From CANHBY01 sp031376995 (GTDB lineage Bacteria > Pseudomonadota > Gammaproteobacteria > Burkholderiales > Burkholderiaceae_C), in assembly GCA_031376995.1 (NCBI GenBank), contig JANMEO010000072.1:1-10601 (forward strand): a stretch of 10,601 nt of DNA, given 5' to 3'. Below, piece after piece: positions 1 to 6,731 of the stretch. The position numbers and the translations under genes were made by a program. A model generated the notes under the pieces. It saw only the letters and a list, made by a program, of their open reading frames with translations. It searched no databases and had not been told where the DNA came from. Numbering within the stretch: the stretch's first letter is position 1; each line of letters starts with the position of its first letter.

Positions 1-45
1 CTTGGGGTGCCAGTGGCTGGCGATGCCACCCACTGGCACCCCAAG
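1..45. terminator. Strong hairpin in the last codons of lpxH, possible terminator
   Basis: Bases 1-16 are the exact reverse complement of 30-45. After one C/C mismatch (17/29), 18-21 pair with 25-28 around a three-base loop. The total is 20 pairs in 45 bases, and it may extend past the window edge. Because lpxH should end about here, it could act as the terminator of the ppiA-ppiB-lpxH transcript. The bases that would show a T-tract are outside the window, so the role is inference. Confidence 0.5.
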
Positions 46-790
46 TGAGCACCTCGGCACGTGGGTTTTGGCAATCGTCGAGATCCCAGTCGCTCAGGAC
101 GTGGCGGGTGAGACCAGGCCCCAAGGCCTGTGTGCCTGGGCGGTGTGTGTGGCCATGGACCAGGGTGCTGCTTTGGGTGGCGGTGAGGCAGTTGACGGCC
201 GTGTCAAAGTCGAGATCGGCCCAATCGTTGGGGTCTAGGTTTTTTTGGTGCCGTCGACTTTCTTCGCGAATTCGTTGGGCCTCGGCGTGGCGGACCTCTA
301 GAGGTTGGTTCAAAAAGTCGCGCTGCCACTGAGCACTTCGCACCAGTTGGCGAAAGCGCTGGTAGGCGTGGTCGCTGAGGCACCAGGCATCGCCGTGTGT
401 GAGGAGCGTGCGTTGCTCCCACGCCGACATCACGGTGGGGTCGGGTAACAATAGCAGACCTGCCGCTTGGGCCATTTTTGAGCCCAGTAAAAAATCACGA
501 TTGCCCGCCATGAAGGCGATCAGGCGGTGCTGGCTGGCCTGGTACAACAGTTCGGTACACTCAGCTTCGAAGCCGCTGTGTCTGGAATCATCCCCGATCC
601 AGGTTTCAAACAAGTCTCCCAAAATAACAATGGCATCGGCCTGGGTGCTCTGAAAATACTGGCGCAAACCGCTGAAGGTCAGCGGCACACTGGTGGTCAA
701 ATGCAGGTCGCTGATGAAGTCAATTTGGGTCCAGGCTTGTGGTGCTGCCCACTCTGTGCCCGTTGACTCCAGAGCCTTTGCGTCTAACAT
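1..790 (-). CDS. lpxH: UDP-2,3-diacylglucosamine pyrophosphatase LpxH (3' end beyond window)
   Basis: LpxH hydrolyses UDP-2,3-diacylglucosamine to lipid X and UMP, a step of lipid A synthesis at the inner face of the cytoplasmic membrane. Reading leftward from ATG 790-788 gives 263 codons without a stop. The calcineurin-like metallophosphatase signature is complete and in order: SDLHL (D28, H30), ILGDLFETWIGDD (D59), AGNRDFLLG (N97), THGDAWC (H132) and HGHTHRP (H212, H214). These match the family's metal-binding set. E. coli LpxH is about 240 residues, so with an N-terminal extension of about 20 residues this gene is probably within a few codons of its end. It lies 19 bases after ppiB on the same strand, suggesting co-transcription. 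No clear Shine-Dalgarno sequence precedes the ATG; a short GCAGC/GCTGC inverted repeat sits there instead. The last visible codons form a very strong hairpin, described separately. Confidence 0.95.
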   Translation of the reverse strand, partial: MLDAKALESTGTEWAAPQAWTQIDFISDLHLTTSVPLTFSGLRQYFQSTQADAIVILGDLFETWIGDDSRHSGFEAECTELLYQASQHRLIAFMAGNRDFLLGSKMAQAAGLLLLPDPTVMSAWEQRTLLTHGDAWCLSDHAYQRFRQLVRSAQWQRDFLNQPLEVRHAEAQRIREESRRHQKNLDPNDWADLDFDTAVNCLTATQSSTLVHGHTHRPGTQALGPGLTRHVLSDWDLDDCQNPRAEVLTWGASGWHRQPLAPQ

Positions 791-809
791 CGCAGCAGGC
801 CGCCGCTGC

Positions 810-1310
810 TCAGTCAATCACCACATGCGTGATCACGACATCTTCCAAGGGTACGTTTTCATGGTTTTTGACCGTGGTCGTCTTGACCCGCTCGATGGCG
901 TCAACCACATCCATCCCTTGAGACACAGCGCCAAATACTGCATAGCCCCAGCCGCTGCCACTCTCAGACTTGAAATCCAGAAAGTCGTTGTCTTTGGCGT
1001 TGATGAAAAACTGCGCGCTGGCAGAGTGCGGGTCTCCAGTGCGGGCCATGGCCAGAGTGTATTTTTTATTCTTGAGGCCATTGTTGGCTTCATTGGTGAT
1101 GGGCGAGTCAGTGGGCTTTTGTTTCAGGCCAGACTCAAATCCACCACCTTGAATCATGAAGCCCGCAATGACACGGTGAAAAATCGTGCCGTCGTAGTGG
1201 CCTTTGCCCGCATAAGCCAAAAAATTGGCGGTGCTGAGGGGGGCCTTGACCTCATCGAGTTCAACGTGAATGACGCCGTGGTTGGTGTGAAGCTGGACTT
1301 TTTTGCTCAT
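810..1310 (-). CDS. ppiB: Cytosolic peptidyl-prolyl cis-trans isomerase (cyclophilin B type)
   Basis: This 166-residue single-domain cyclophilin catalyses cis-trans isomerisation of X-Pro bonds. The catalytic signature is clear: HYDGTIFHRVI (F44-H45-R46), FMIQGGG (Q54), AQFFINAKDNDFLD and GYAVFG, with the cyclosporin-contact Trp present (W121). There is no signal peptide, and the protein begins MSKKVQLHTNHG, so it should be cytosolic. A longer frame opens at TTG 1343 just after the ppiA stop. I chose ATG 1310 because cyclophilin homology begins there and the length fits the family. The gene starts 33 bases after ppiA and ends 19 bases before lpxH, so the three are probably one transcript. The Shine-Dalgarno sequence before 1310 is poor, which leaves room for translational coupling with ppiA. 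Confidence 0.95.
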   Translation of the reverse strand: MSKKVQLHTNHGVIHVELDEVKAPLSTANFLAYAGKGHYDGTIFHRVIAGFMIQGGGFESGLKQKPTDSPITNEANNGLKNKKYTLAMARTGDPHSASAQFFINAKDNDFLDFKSESGSGWGYAVFGAVSQGMDVVDAIERVKTTTVKNHENVPLEDVVITHVVID

Positions 1311-1343
1311 GATGGGTGTGGGTTGTTTAAAACAAGCGATCAA

Positions 1344-1919
1344 CTATTTTTGAACGCTGGCCTTTTTGATGAGGATCGGTTGGGTCGGGACGTCGGTGTA
1401 CATGCCTTGCGAGCCCGTTGGGGCGGCGCGTATTTTGTCAACGACGTCCATGCCAGAGACCACAGTGCCAAAAACTGCGTAGCCGTCTGAAGCGCCCGCA
1501 TTGAGGAAGTCATTATCTTGAACGTTGATGAAAAATTGCGCAGTGGCTGAATTGGGGTCAGGCCGACGGGCCATGGCCAGGGTGCCGCGGTCATTTTTGA
1601 GCCCGTTTCGGCTCTCGAGCGCGATGGGCGCACGAGTGGGTTTTTCTTTCAACTCAGGGGTCATGCCACCCCCTTGAACCATGAAGTTGCTGATCACTCG
1701 GTGAAACACCGTGCCGTCGTAATGACCTTCTTTGACGTACTGCAGGAAGTTTTCTACAGTTTTGGGTGCTTTGGCCGCATTGAGCTCGACGACGACGTCG
1801 CCCATTGAGGTGCTGAGCAAAACCTTTTGCGCCCAAGCGCCAGAGGGCAGGCCAACAAGGGCCAAGCTGGTGGCTGAGGTGATTGCACAGCGTGTCATCC
1901 AACGGGTCAAACGGCTCAT
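1344..1919 (-). CDS. ppiA: Exported peptidyl-prolyl cis-trans isomerase (cyclophilin A type)
   Basis: This 191-residue cyclophilin has an N-terminal signal peptide and should fold proteins in the periplasm. The start region MSRLTRWMTRC is basic, followed by a hydrophobic stretch and an AWA-Q site near residues 28-31 that fits signal peptidase I. The mature part has HYDGTVFHRVI (F72-H73-R74), FMVQGGG (Q82), AQFFINVQDNDFL and GYAVFG. Unlike its neighbour ppiB it has Asp in place of the cyclosporin-contact Trp. The frame is open upstream to 2030, but ATG 1919 is preferred because AAGGA lies seven bases before it and the signal peptide begins there. It is the first gene of the leftward block and diverges from cysS. 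It is clearly a paralogue of ppiB; the two probably arose by duplication and serve different compartments. Confidence 0.94.
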   Translation of the reverse strand: MSRLTRWMTRCAITSATSLALVGLPSGAWAQKVLLSTSMGDVVVELNAAKAPKTVENFLQYVKEGHYDGTVFHRVISNFMVQGGGMTPELKEKPTRAPIALESRNGLKNDRGTLAMARRPDPNSATAQFFINVQDNDFLNAGASDGYAVFGTVVSGMDVVDKIRAAPTGSQGMYTDVPTQPILIKKASVQK

Positions 1920-1926
1920 ATTTGGA

Positions 1927-1931
1927 TCCTT
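1927..1931 (-). promoter_or_regulatory. Ribosome binding site of ppiA
   Basis: On the minus strand AAGGA lies seven bases before ATG 1919. It decides in favour of this start over the longer open frame, which runs into the intergenic region. Confidence 0.6.
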
Positions 1932-1966
1932 TTTGGCAGAGTGAATCAGAAAATGGAGGGCGTCGC

Positions 1967-1972
1967 TATACT
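1967..1972 (+). promoter_or_regulatory. Candidate -10 element for cysS
   Basis: TATACT matches the -10 consensus at five of six positions in the divergent region and would give a leader of about 60 bases before cysS. No good -35 is visible at the proper distance, so this is weak. Confidence 0.3.
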
Positions 1973-1980
1973 TCCCGGCC

Positions 1981-2010
1981 ATTGTAGAGCCTGCTTGTCG
2001 CCCCCCCCCA
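1981..2010 (-). promoter_or_regulatory. Candidate sigma70 promoter for ppiA-ppiB-lpxH
   Basis: On the minus strand TTGGGG (2010-2005) and TACAAT (1986-1981) are separated by 18 bases. The -10 matches the consensus at five of six positions; the -35 only in its first three. It would give a leader of about 55 bases before ppiA. Confidence 0.35.
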
Positions 2011-2041
2011 ACCGGGGCCAGTGACCCCAACTTCCTGCACC

Positions 2042-3454
2042 ATGACCTTGCGTATTTTTAACAGCCTGTCTCGGCAAGTTGAAGTCTTTGAGCCCATCGA
2101 TCCTGGGCGAGTTCGCATGTATGTCTGTGGCATGACGATCTACGATTTTTGTCACATGGGTCATGCGCGTTTGATGATGGCTTTTGATGTGGTTGTTCGT
2201 TGGTTGCGCGCTCAGGGCTATGAGGTCACTTACGTGCGCAACATCACTGACATCGACGACAAAATTATCAAGCGGGCCCTAGAGCGGGGCATTTCGATGC
2301 GTCAGTTGACTGACGAGATGACTGCGGCCATGCACCAAGATATCGCCGCACTGGGGATCGAGCCTCCCACGCATGAGCCCAGAGCCACCGACTATGTGCC
2401 CCAAATGCTGGACATGATCGGCAAGCTCGAAGCCAAGGGCTTGGCCTACCGGGCCGTGAGTGGCGATGTGAATTATTCGGTGCGTCAATTTGACGGGTAT
2501 GGTGAGTTGTCAGGCAAAACTCTGGGGCAACTTCGGGCTGGCGAGAGGGTTACGCTGGATGACAGCAAAGAGGATCCGCTCGATTTTGTGCTGTGGAAGT
2601 CGGCCAAAGACAGCGAGCCTGAAGAGGCCAAGTGGGCGAGCCCGTTTGGTGTGGGTCGCCCGGGTTGGCACATTGAATGCTCAGCCATGGGTTGTGCCTT
2701 GCTGGGCGAGCGGTTTGATATCCACGGCGGCGGGCTGGATTTGCAGTTCCCCCATCACGAAAATGAGCGGGCGCAAACCGAGGGGGTGACCGGGCATCAA
2801 TGGGTTAACGTGTGGATGCACAACGGGTTTTTAAACATTGATGGTGAAAAAATGTCCAAATCTTTGGGCAATTTTTTCACCATTCGTGAAGTGTTAGAGC
2901 ACTGCGACGGTGAGACCCTTCGGTTTTTTATCCTGCGCACCCACTATCGCAGCCCGTTTAACTTCAGTGATGTGCACTTGGATGACGCGCGGCAGGCTTT
3001 GAGGCGGCTTTACACAGGATTGCAGGGCGTGGCGACGACTGCGACTGCGACTGCGACTGCGACTGCGACTGCGACTGCGATTGATTGGTCGCATCCACAG
3101 GCACAACGTTTTCGCAACGAGATGAACGAAGACTTCAACACGCCGGCCGCCCTGGCGGTTTTGTTTGAGCTGACCACAGAGCTCAACCGCAGCCGCTCAA
3201 TGGAGGTGGCCGCTTTGATCAAGGGGTTGGGGGGTATTTTGGGATTGTTGCAACAAGACCCCACTCACTATTTGCAAACCGCTCAAAGTGGCGCTGCGCT
3301 TGACGAGGCTGCGATTCTGTCAGCCATCAACGAGCGCGCGGCTGCCAAGCGGGCCAAAGACTTTGGTTTGGCCGATGCCATTCGTCAGCGATTGCTCGCC
3401 CAAGGGGTCACACTCCAAGACGCGCCTGATGGCACGACTTGGACGAGGGCTTGA
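2042..3454 (+). CDS. cysS: Cysteinyl-tRNA synthetase
   Basis: This 470-residue class I aminoacyl-tRNA synthetase charges tRNA-Cys with cysteine in the cytosol. The Rossmann catalytic core shows MYVCGMT with zinc ligand C29, the HIGH-type motif HMGH (38-41), WHIECSAM (C213), FPHHENE (H238, E242) and KMSKS (270-274). C29, C213, H238 and E242 correspond to the known zinc site. The C-terminal tRNA-binding (DALR) part follows from about residue 310. Residues 334-346 are an Ala-Thr tract made by a hexanucleotide microsatellite, lying in the loop where other CysRS proteins have variable sequence. Otherwise length and motifs are normal (E. coli has about 460 residues). I chose ATG 2042 over the upstream in-frame start at 2021 because homology begins at MTLRIFNS. 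No clear Shine-Dalgarno sequence precedes it. The stop overlaps the next gene's start as TGATG. Confidence 0.97.
   Translation: MTLRIFNSLSRQVEVFEPIDPGRVRMYVCGMTIYDFCHMGHARLMMAFDVVVRWLRAQGYEVTYVRNITDIDDKIIKRALERGISMRQLTDEMTAAMHQDIAALGIEPPTHEPRATDYVPQMLDMIGKLEAKGLAYRAVSGDVNYSVRQFDGYGELSGKTLGQLRAGERVTLDDSKEDPLDFVLWKSAKDSEPEEAKWASPFGVGRPGWHIECSAMGCALLGERFDIHGGGLDLQFPHHENERAQTEGVTGHQWVNVWMHNGFLNIDGEKMSKSLGNFFTIREVLEHCDGETLRFFILRTHYRSPFNFSDVHLDDARQALRRLYTGLQGVATTATATATATATATAIDWSHPQAQRFRNEMNEDFNTPAALAVLFELTTELNRSRSMEVAALIKGLGGILGLLQQDPTHYLQTAQSGAALDEAAILSAINERAAAKRAKDFGLADAIRQRLLAQGVTLQDAPDGTTWTRA
3035..3082 (+). repeat. GCGACT hexanucleotide microsatellite inside cysS
   Basis: Six exact GCGACT units occupy 3041-3076. 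They are flanked by degenerate units ACGACT (3035-3040) and GCGATT (3077-3082). The unit is two codons, gcg act, so each copy encodes Ala-Thr. Gain or loss of units by slippage would not shift the frame. Confidence 0.95.
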
Positions 3455-4110
3455 TGCCTGAAATTTTGCCACTGGAGGAAGTCACGCCCCCCTACTGGGA
3501 CGAGGCATGCAAGCATCTGGTCAAACGGGATCGGGTGATGCACGATTTGATCCCCCAGTTTGGCCAGGCGCGGTTGCAAAGCCGGGGCGATCCCTTCACC
3601 ACACTGGCTCGCTCGATTGTGGGCCAGCAAATTTCTGTGAAGGCGGCGCAGTCGGTTTGGGGTCGGTTTGAGGCTCTGATTGGGGGCTCATCCGGCTGCA
3701 TTCGTCCAGCTGCTGTCTTGGCTTTTGGCGTTGAAGACATCCGCCAAGTCGGCTTGTCAGGGCGTAAGGCCGAGTATCTGCGTGATTTGGCGGTTCACTT
3801 TGAAGACCGTTTGGTCAATGTTTCCCAGTGGCAGTTCATGGATGACGAAAGCATCATCCATGAACTGGTAGACATTCGGGGCATCGGTCGCTGGACAGCT
3901 GAGATGTTTTTGATTTTTCACCTCATGCGTCCCAACATCTTGCCCCTCGATGATTTGGGGCTGGTCAAGGGGATCAGCGTCAATTATTTCAGTGGTGAAC
4001 CCGTGTCGCGTGCCGAGGCCCGTGAGGTGGGTGAGGCCTGGGCACCTTACCGTTCAGTAGCCACTTGGTATATTTGGCGCAGCATCGACCCCGTTCCTGT
4101 GGACTATTAG
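3454..4110 (+). CDS. alkA: DNA-3-methyladenine glycosylase II-like (HhH-GPD, AlkA type)
   Basis: This 218-residue protein is of the helix-hairpin-helix GPD glycosylase family, which removes alkylated purines from DNA to start base-excision repair. Visible features are the N-terminal helical part with LARSIVGQQIS (residues 51-61), VGLSGRKAEYLRDLA, the hairpin LVDIRGIGRWTAEMFLIF (about 138-155) and LPLDDLGLVKGI (163-174). The second Asp of that DD pair (D167) aligns with the AlkA catalytic Asp238. The C-terminus WAPYRSVATWYIWR is also typical. It lacks the extra N-terminal domain of E. coli AlkA (282 residues) and the Cys cluster of iron-sulphur relatives such as endonuclease III. ATG 3454 overlaps the cysS stop, which implies translational coupling. 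A TTG 15 bases upstream also opens the frame but is less likely. Substrate range cannot be read from sequence. Confidence 0.88.
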   Translation: MPEILPLEEVTPPYWDEACKHLVKRDRVMHDLIPQFGQARLQSRGDPFTTLARSIVGQQISVKAAQSVWGRFEALIGGSSGCIRPAAVLAFGVEDIRQVGLSGRKAEYLRDLAVHFEDRLVNVSQWQFMDDESIIHELVDIRGIGRWTAEMFLIFHLMRPNILPLDDLGLVKGISVNYFSGEPVSRAEAREVGEAWAPYRSVATWYIWRSIDPVPVDY

Positions 4111-4146
4111 CGCCTGCTTGTAACGTCGTGTTCGCGCAAATATTGG

Positions 4147-4179
4147 TTGATACCCATCTTCAGTTCTGAGGGGTATCAA
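4147..4179 (+). terminator. Hairpin between the glycosylase gene and accA
   Basis: TTGATACCC (4147-4155) pairs perfectly with GGGTATCAA (4171-4179) around a 15-base loop, 37 bases after the glycosylase stop. The following TTGCTTT is a poor T-tract. It may be a weak terminator of the cysS transcript or part of the accA leader. Confidence 0.4.
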
Positions 4180-4281
4180 TTGCTTTCCAGGGTTCTTCAG
4201 TAGACTGTTTTATGAATGTAACAACTTTGCGAGCAGGCCCAAACACCCATGACACCATGCCTTGCACAGGCATCAAGATGC

Positions 4282-4287
4282 AGGAGG
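4282..4287 (+). promoter_or_regulatory. Ribosome binding site of accA
   Basis: A perfect AGGAGG lies ten bases before ATG 4298 and rules against the in-frame upstream TTG at 4262. A small hairpin, ATGCCT/AGGCAT (4257-4273), sits nine bases before it. The 187-base gap before accA holds these elements and the hairpin at 4147; I see no convincing promoter pair in it. Confidence 0.75.
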
Positions 4288-4297
4288 CATATTGCCC

Positions 4298-5269
4298 ATG
4301 AGTAAACGACATTTTCTTGAGTTTGAGCAACCCGTTGCTGATCTTGAAACCAAGATCGAAGAGTTGCGCTACGTGCAAAGTGAGTCGGCGGTTGATATTT
4401 CTGAAGAAATCGATCGCTTGAGCAAAAAGAGTCAGCAACTGACCAAAGACATTTATTCGAGTTTGACGCCCTGGCAGGTGACTCAAATCGCTCGTCATCC
4501 ACAGCGCCCCTATACGCTGGACTATGTGAATGAAGTTTTTACTGAGTTTAAAGAGATGCACGGGGACCGCCATTTTGCTGACGACCAATCCATCATTGGC
4601 GGCTTGGCCCGCTTCAATGGCCAGGCTTGCATGGTGATTGGGCATCAAAAGGGTCGAGACACCAAAGAGCGTGGTTTGCGCAACTTTGGCATGTCTCGCC
4701 CAGAGGGTTACCGCAAGGCCCTGCGTTTGATGAAATCGGCAGAAAAGTTTGGTTTGCCAGTGTTCACCTTTGTGGATACCCCCGGGGCTTATCCTGGTAT
4801 CGGGGCTGAAGAGCGGGGGCAGTCGGAGGCCATCGGTCGCAATATCTTCGAGATGGCCAAGCTGGAGGTGCCCATCATCTCTGCCATCATCGGCGAGGGG
4901 GGCTCGGGGGGGGCCCTGGCGATCAGTGTTTGCGATCAAATGCTGATGTTGCAGTACGCCATTTATTCTGTGATTTCGCCCGAGGGGTGCGCCTCCATTC
5001 TTTGGAAGACTGCCGAGCGCGCGTCAGATGCGGCAGAGGCCTTGGGGATCACGGCCCATCGACTCAAAGCGCTGGGGCTGATTGACAAGATCATCAGCGA
5101 ACCTGTCGGTGGGGCGCACCGTGACCCCAAACAAATGGCGGCTTATCTCAAACGGGCCTTGGCTGACGCACTGCGCCAGGTGAATGACCTTAAACCCAAG
5201 GAGCTGCTGCAGCGTCGCTACGATCGTTTGCGTGCGTATGGGCGTTTCACAGACACCACTGAGCGTTGA
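4298..5269 (+). CDS. accA: Acetyl-CoA carboxylase carboxyltransferase subunit alpha
   Basis: AccA pairs with AccD in the carboxyltransferase of acetyl-CoA carboxylase. It moves the carboxyl group from biotin to acetyl-CoA to make malonyl-CoA, the first committed step of fatty-acid synthesis. The 323-residue length is close to E. coli AccA (319). Recognisable parts are the N-terminal coiled region FLEFEQPVADLETKIEELR, RPYTLDYV, FKEMHGDRHFADD (84-96), FVDTPGAYPGIGAEERGQ (158-175), the oxyanion-loop glycines IGEGGSGGALAI (198-209) and the C-terminal IISEPVGGAHRDP. It has a perfect AGGAGG. The stop lies 32 bases inside tilS, so the two are probably co-translated. A run of eight G (4906-4913) encodes part of the glycine loop. 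Confidence 0.98.
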   Translation: MSKRHFLEFEQPVADLETKIEELRYVQSESAVDISEEIDRLSKKSQQLTKDIYSSLTPWQVTQIARHPQRPYTLDYVNEVFTEFKEMHGDRHFADDQSIIGGLARFNGQACMVIGHQKGRDTKERGLRNFGMSRPEGYRKALRLMKSAEKFGLPVFTFVDTPGAYPGIGAEERGQSEAIGRNIFEMAKLEVPIISAIIGEGGSGGALAISVCDQMLMLQYAIYSVISPEGCASILWKTAERASDAAEALGITAHRLKALGLIDKIISEPVGGAHRDPKQMAAYLKRALADALRQVNDLKPKELLQRRYDRLRAYGRFTDTTER

Positions 5270-6656
5270 GTTGGAGGCTTGGCTGACGGCCCCTGTGGTG
5301 GCCGTGGCTTATAGCGGGGGGCGCGACTCGACCGCGCTGCTGCATGCCGCAATTTCAGCCGCGATGGCTCGAGGGCGCCAAACACAGATTGTGGCGCTGC
5401 ACGTGCATCATGGCTTGAGCTTGCAAGCTGAGGCCTGGCTGGCACATGTGCAGATGCAATGTGCCCGTTGGATGGCTGAAGGGGCACCCCTGCTTTTTCA
5501 ATTTGAACGTGTCATGACCCAGCCCCGGCCCGGTGAGAGCATCGAAGCCTGGGCGCGAGCGCGGCGCTACGAGGCCTTGGGGCGTCTTGCCACAGCGGCT
5601 GGTGCACCGTTGGTGTTGTTGGCTCATCACCGGCGTGATCAAGCCGAGACGTTTTTGCTACAAGCTTTGAGAGGCGCTGGCATGGCCGGTTTATCAGCGA
5701 TGCCCGTGCACTACCAAGATGCAACGGGTTTGCAATGGTGTCGACCCTGGTTGAATATCCCTCGCGAAGACATTGAAGCGTATTTGGGTCGACATGGTTT
5801 GATCTACATCGACGACGACAGTAACGTCCAGCCACGCTTTGCCCGCAATCAATTGCGTCTGTCTGTGTGGCCTGGATTGACTGAGGCCGCTCCTGGGGCT
5901 GAGGTTGCGCTCGTACAGTCGAGTCATCGGGCCCAGGAGGCGCAGGCCTGTTTGAGTGACTTGGCGGACTTCGATTTGGCGCAAGTGGCGACTCACGGCC
6001 CCTTGTGCTTGGCCGCTTGGGCGCTATTGCCCGCACACAGGCGAAGCAATTCGCTGCGGGCCTGGTTGGGGCGTCAGGCTGGCTTGCCGGTGACCCGGTC
6101 TTTGATCACCAGGCTTTTGTCTGAGTTGATGCAGTCGCAGAGGCCAGCTCGGTGGCTTGTGGGTTTGGGTGAGTTACAGCGCTATCGTGGGATGTTGAGC
6201 TATGGCGACTCGAAGCTCAAAGCCCCAGGGCCAAGGGATGCTGTGCCAACGCCCCAGCGTCTGGTCGTTGACGCCCTGGGTGCGATCGAGCTGCCGCTTT
6301 GGGGGGGAGGCTTGCAGATCTTTGAGGTGAAGTCTGGTGGCCTGGCGTGGCGGCCTGGCCTTGTTCTGACTTTGCGGCCACGCCAGGGGGGAGAGCAGTT
6401 TCAAGCCGGACCCCACCAACCCGCACGGGCTCTGAAAAAACAGTTTCAGGCGCTGCGAGTGCCTTCATGGCATCGGAGTGGGCCGTTGGTCTACCAAGGT
6501 GAGACCCTGGTTTTTGTGCCCGGTTTGGGGTTGGATGCAAGGGCTTTGGCGTTGAGTGGAGAGCAAGTCGGGCTGCGCTGGCTCCCAGCGTCAGGTCGGG
6601 TTGGAGTTTTTACATCATCAGCGCCCATGGGCATTGATCTCTGCGAGGGGGCTTGA
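5238..6656 (+). CDS. tilS: tRNA(Ile)-lysidine synthetase TilS
   Basis: TilS uses ATP to attach lysine to C34 of the CAU-anticodon tRNA-Ile so that it reads AUA as isoleucine; it is normally essential. The protein is 472 residues if started at ATG 5238. The N-type PP-loop SGGRDS is at 26-31, LHVHHGLS follows, and AHHRRDQ at 129-135 continues as AETFLLQALRGAG. The family usually has HH.DDQ.ET here, so the first Asp is replaced by Arg; I believe this is common in relatives but cannot check. The C-terminal domain is recognisable from FQALRVPSWHRSGPLVY onward. The start overlaps accA by 32 bases and lacks an obvious Shine-Dalgarno sequence, and the N-terminus is short before the PP-loop, so a start slightly further downstream is possible. 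Confidence 0.95.
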   Translation: MGVSQTPLSVELEAWLTAPVVAVAYSGGRDSTALLHAAISAAMARGRQTQIVALHVHHGLSLQAEAWLAHVQMQCARWMAEGAPLLFQFERVMTQPRPGESIEAWARARRYEALGRLATAAGAPLVLLAHHRRDQAETFLLQALRGAGMAGLSAMPVHYQDATGLQWCRPWLNIPREDIEAYLGRHGLIYIDDDSNVQPRFARNQLRLSVWPGLTEAAPGAEVALVQSSHRAQEAQACLSDLADFDLAQVATHGPLCLAAWALLPAHRRSNSLRAWLGRQAGLPVTRSLITRLLSELMQSQRPARWLVGLGELQRYRGMLSYGDSKLKAPGPRDAVPTPQRLVVDALGAIELPLWGGGLQIFEVKSGGLAWRPGLVLTLRPRQGGEQFQAGPHQPARALKKQFQALRVPSWHRSGPLVYQGETLVFVPGLGLDARALALSGEQVGLRWLPASGRVGVFTSSAPMGIDLCEGA

Positions 6657-6662
6657 GGCCGC

Positions 6663-6688
6663 TAAAATGAACTCTTTCTGAACTCTTT
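6663..6688 (+). promoter_or_regulatory. Candidate lysC promoter with two 9-base direct repeats
   Basis: TAAAAT (6663-6668) is a five-of-six match to the -10 consensus, 63 bases before lysC. Directly after it GAACTCTTT occurs twice, at 6669-6677 and 6680-6688, with an 11-base period. No good -35 is seen at 16-18 bases. The repeats would cover the predicted transcription start, as an operator could. Confidence 0.35.
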
Positions 6689-6731
6689 TGGCGAACGTTT
6701 GTTGCGCTGATTATTTACTCATCAATCTCAC

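Noticed and set aside
693..1490. 265-codon open frame on the plus strand
   Set aside because: It is antisense to ppiB and the end of ppiA, both with complete cyclophilin motifs; the plus-strand translation resembles nothing I recognise.
2894..3106. Arg-Ser repeat protein on the minus strand
   Set aside because: The (Arg-Ser) tract is only the reverse translation of the GCGACT microsatellite inside cysS.
4112..4238. GCCTGCT (4112-4118) pairing with AGCAGGC (4232-4238)
   Set aside because: Seven bases over 113 bases of spacing is expected by chance and would enclose a more local hairpin.
4160..4939. 259-codon open frame on the minus strand
   Set aside because: It is antisense to accA, which has full-length family motifs and a perfect Shine-Dalgarno sequence.
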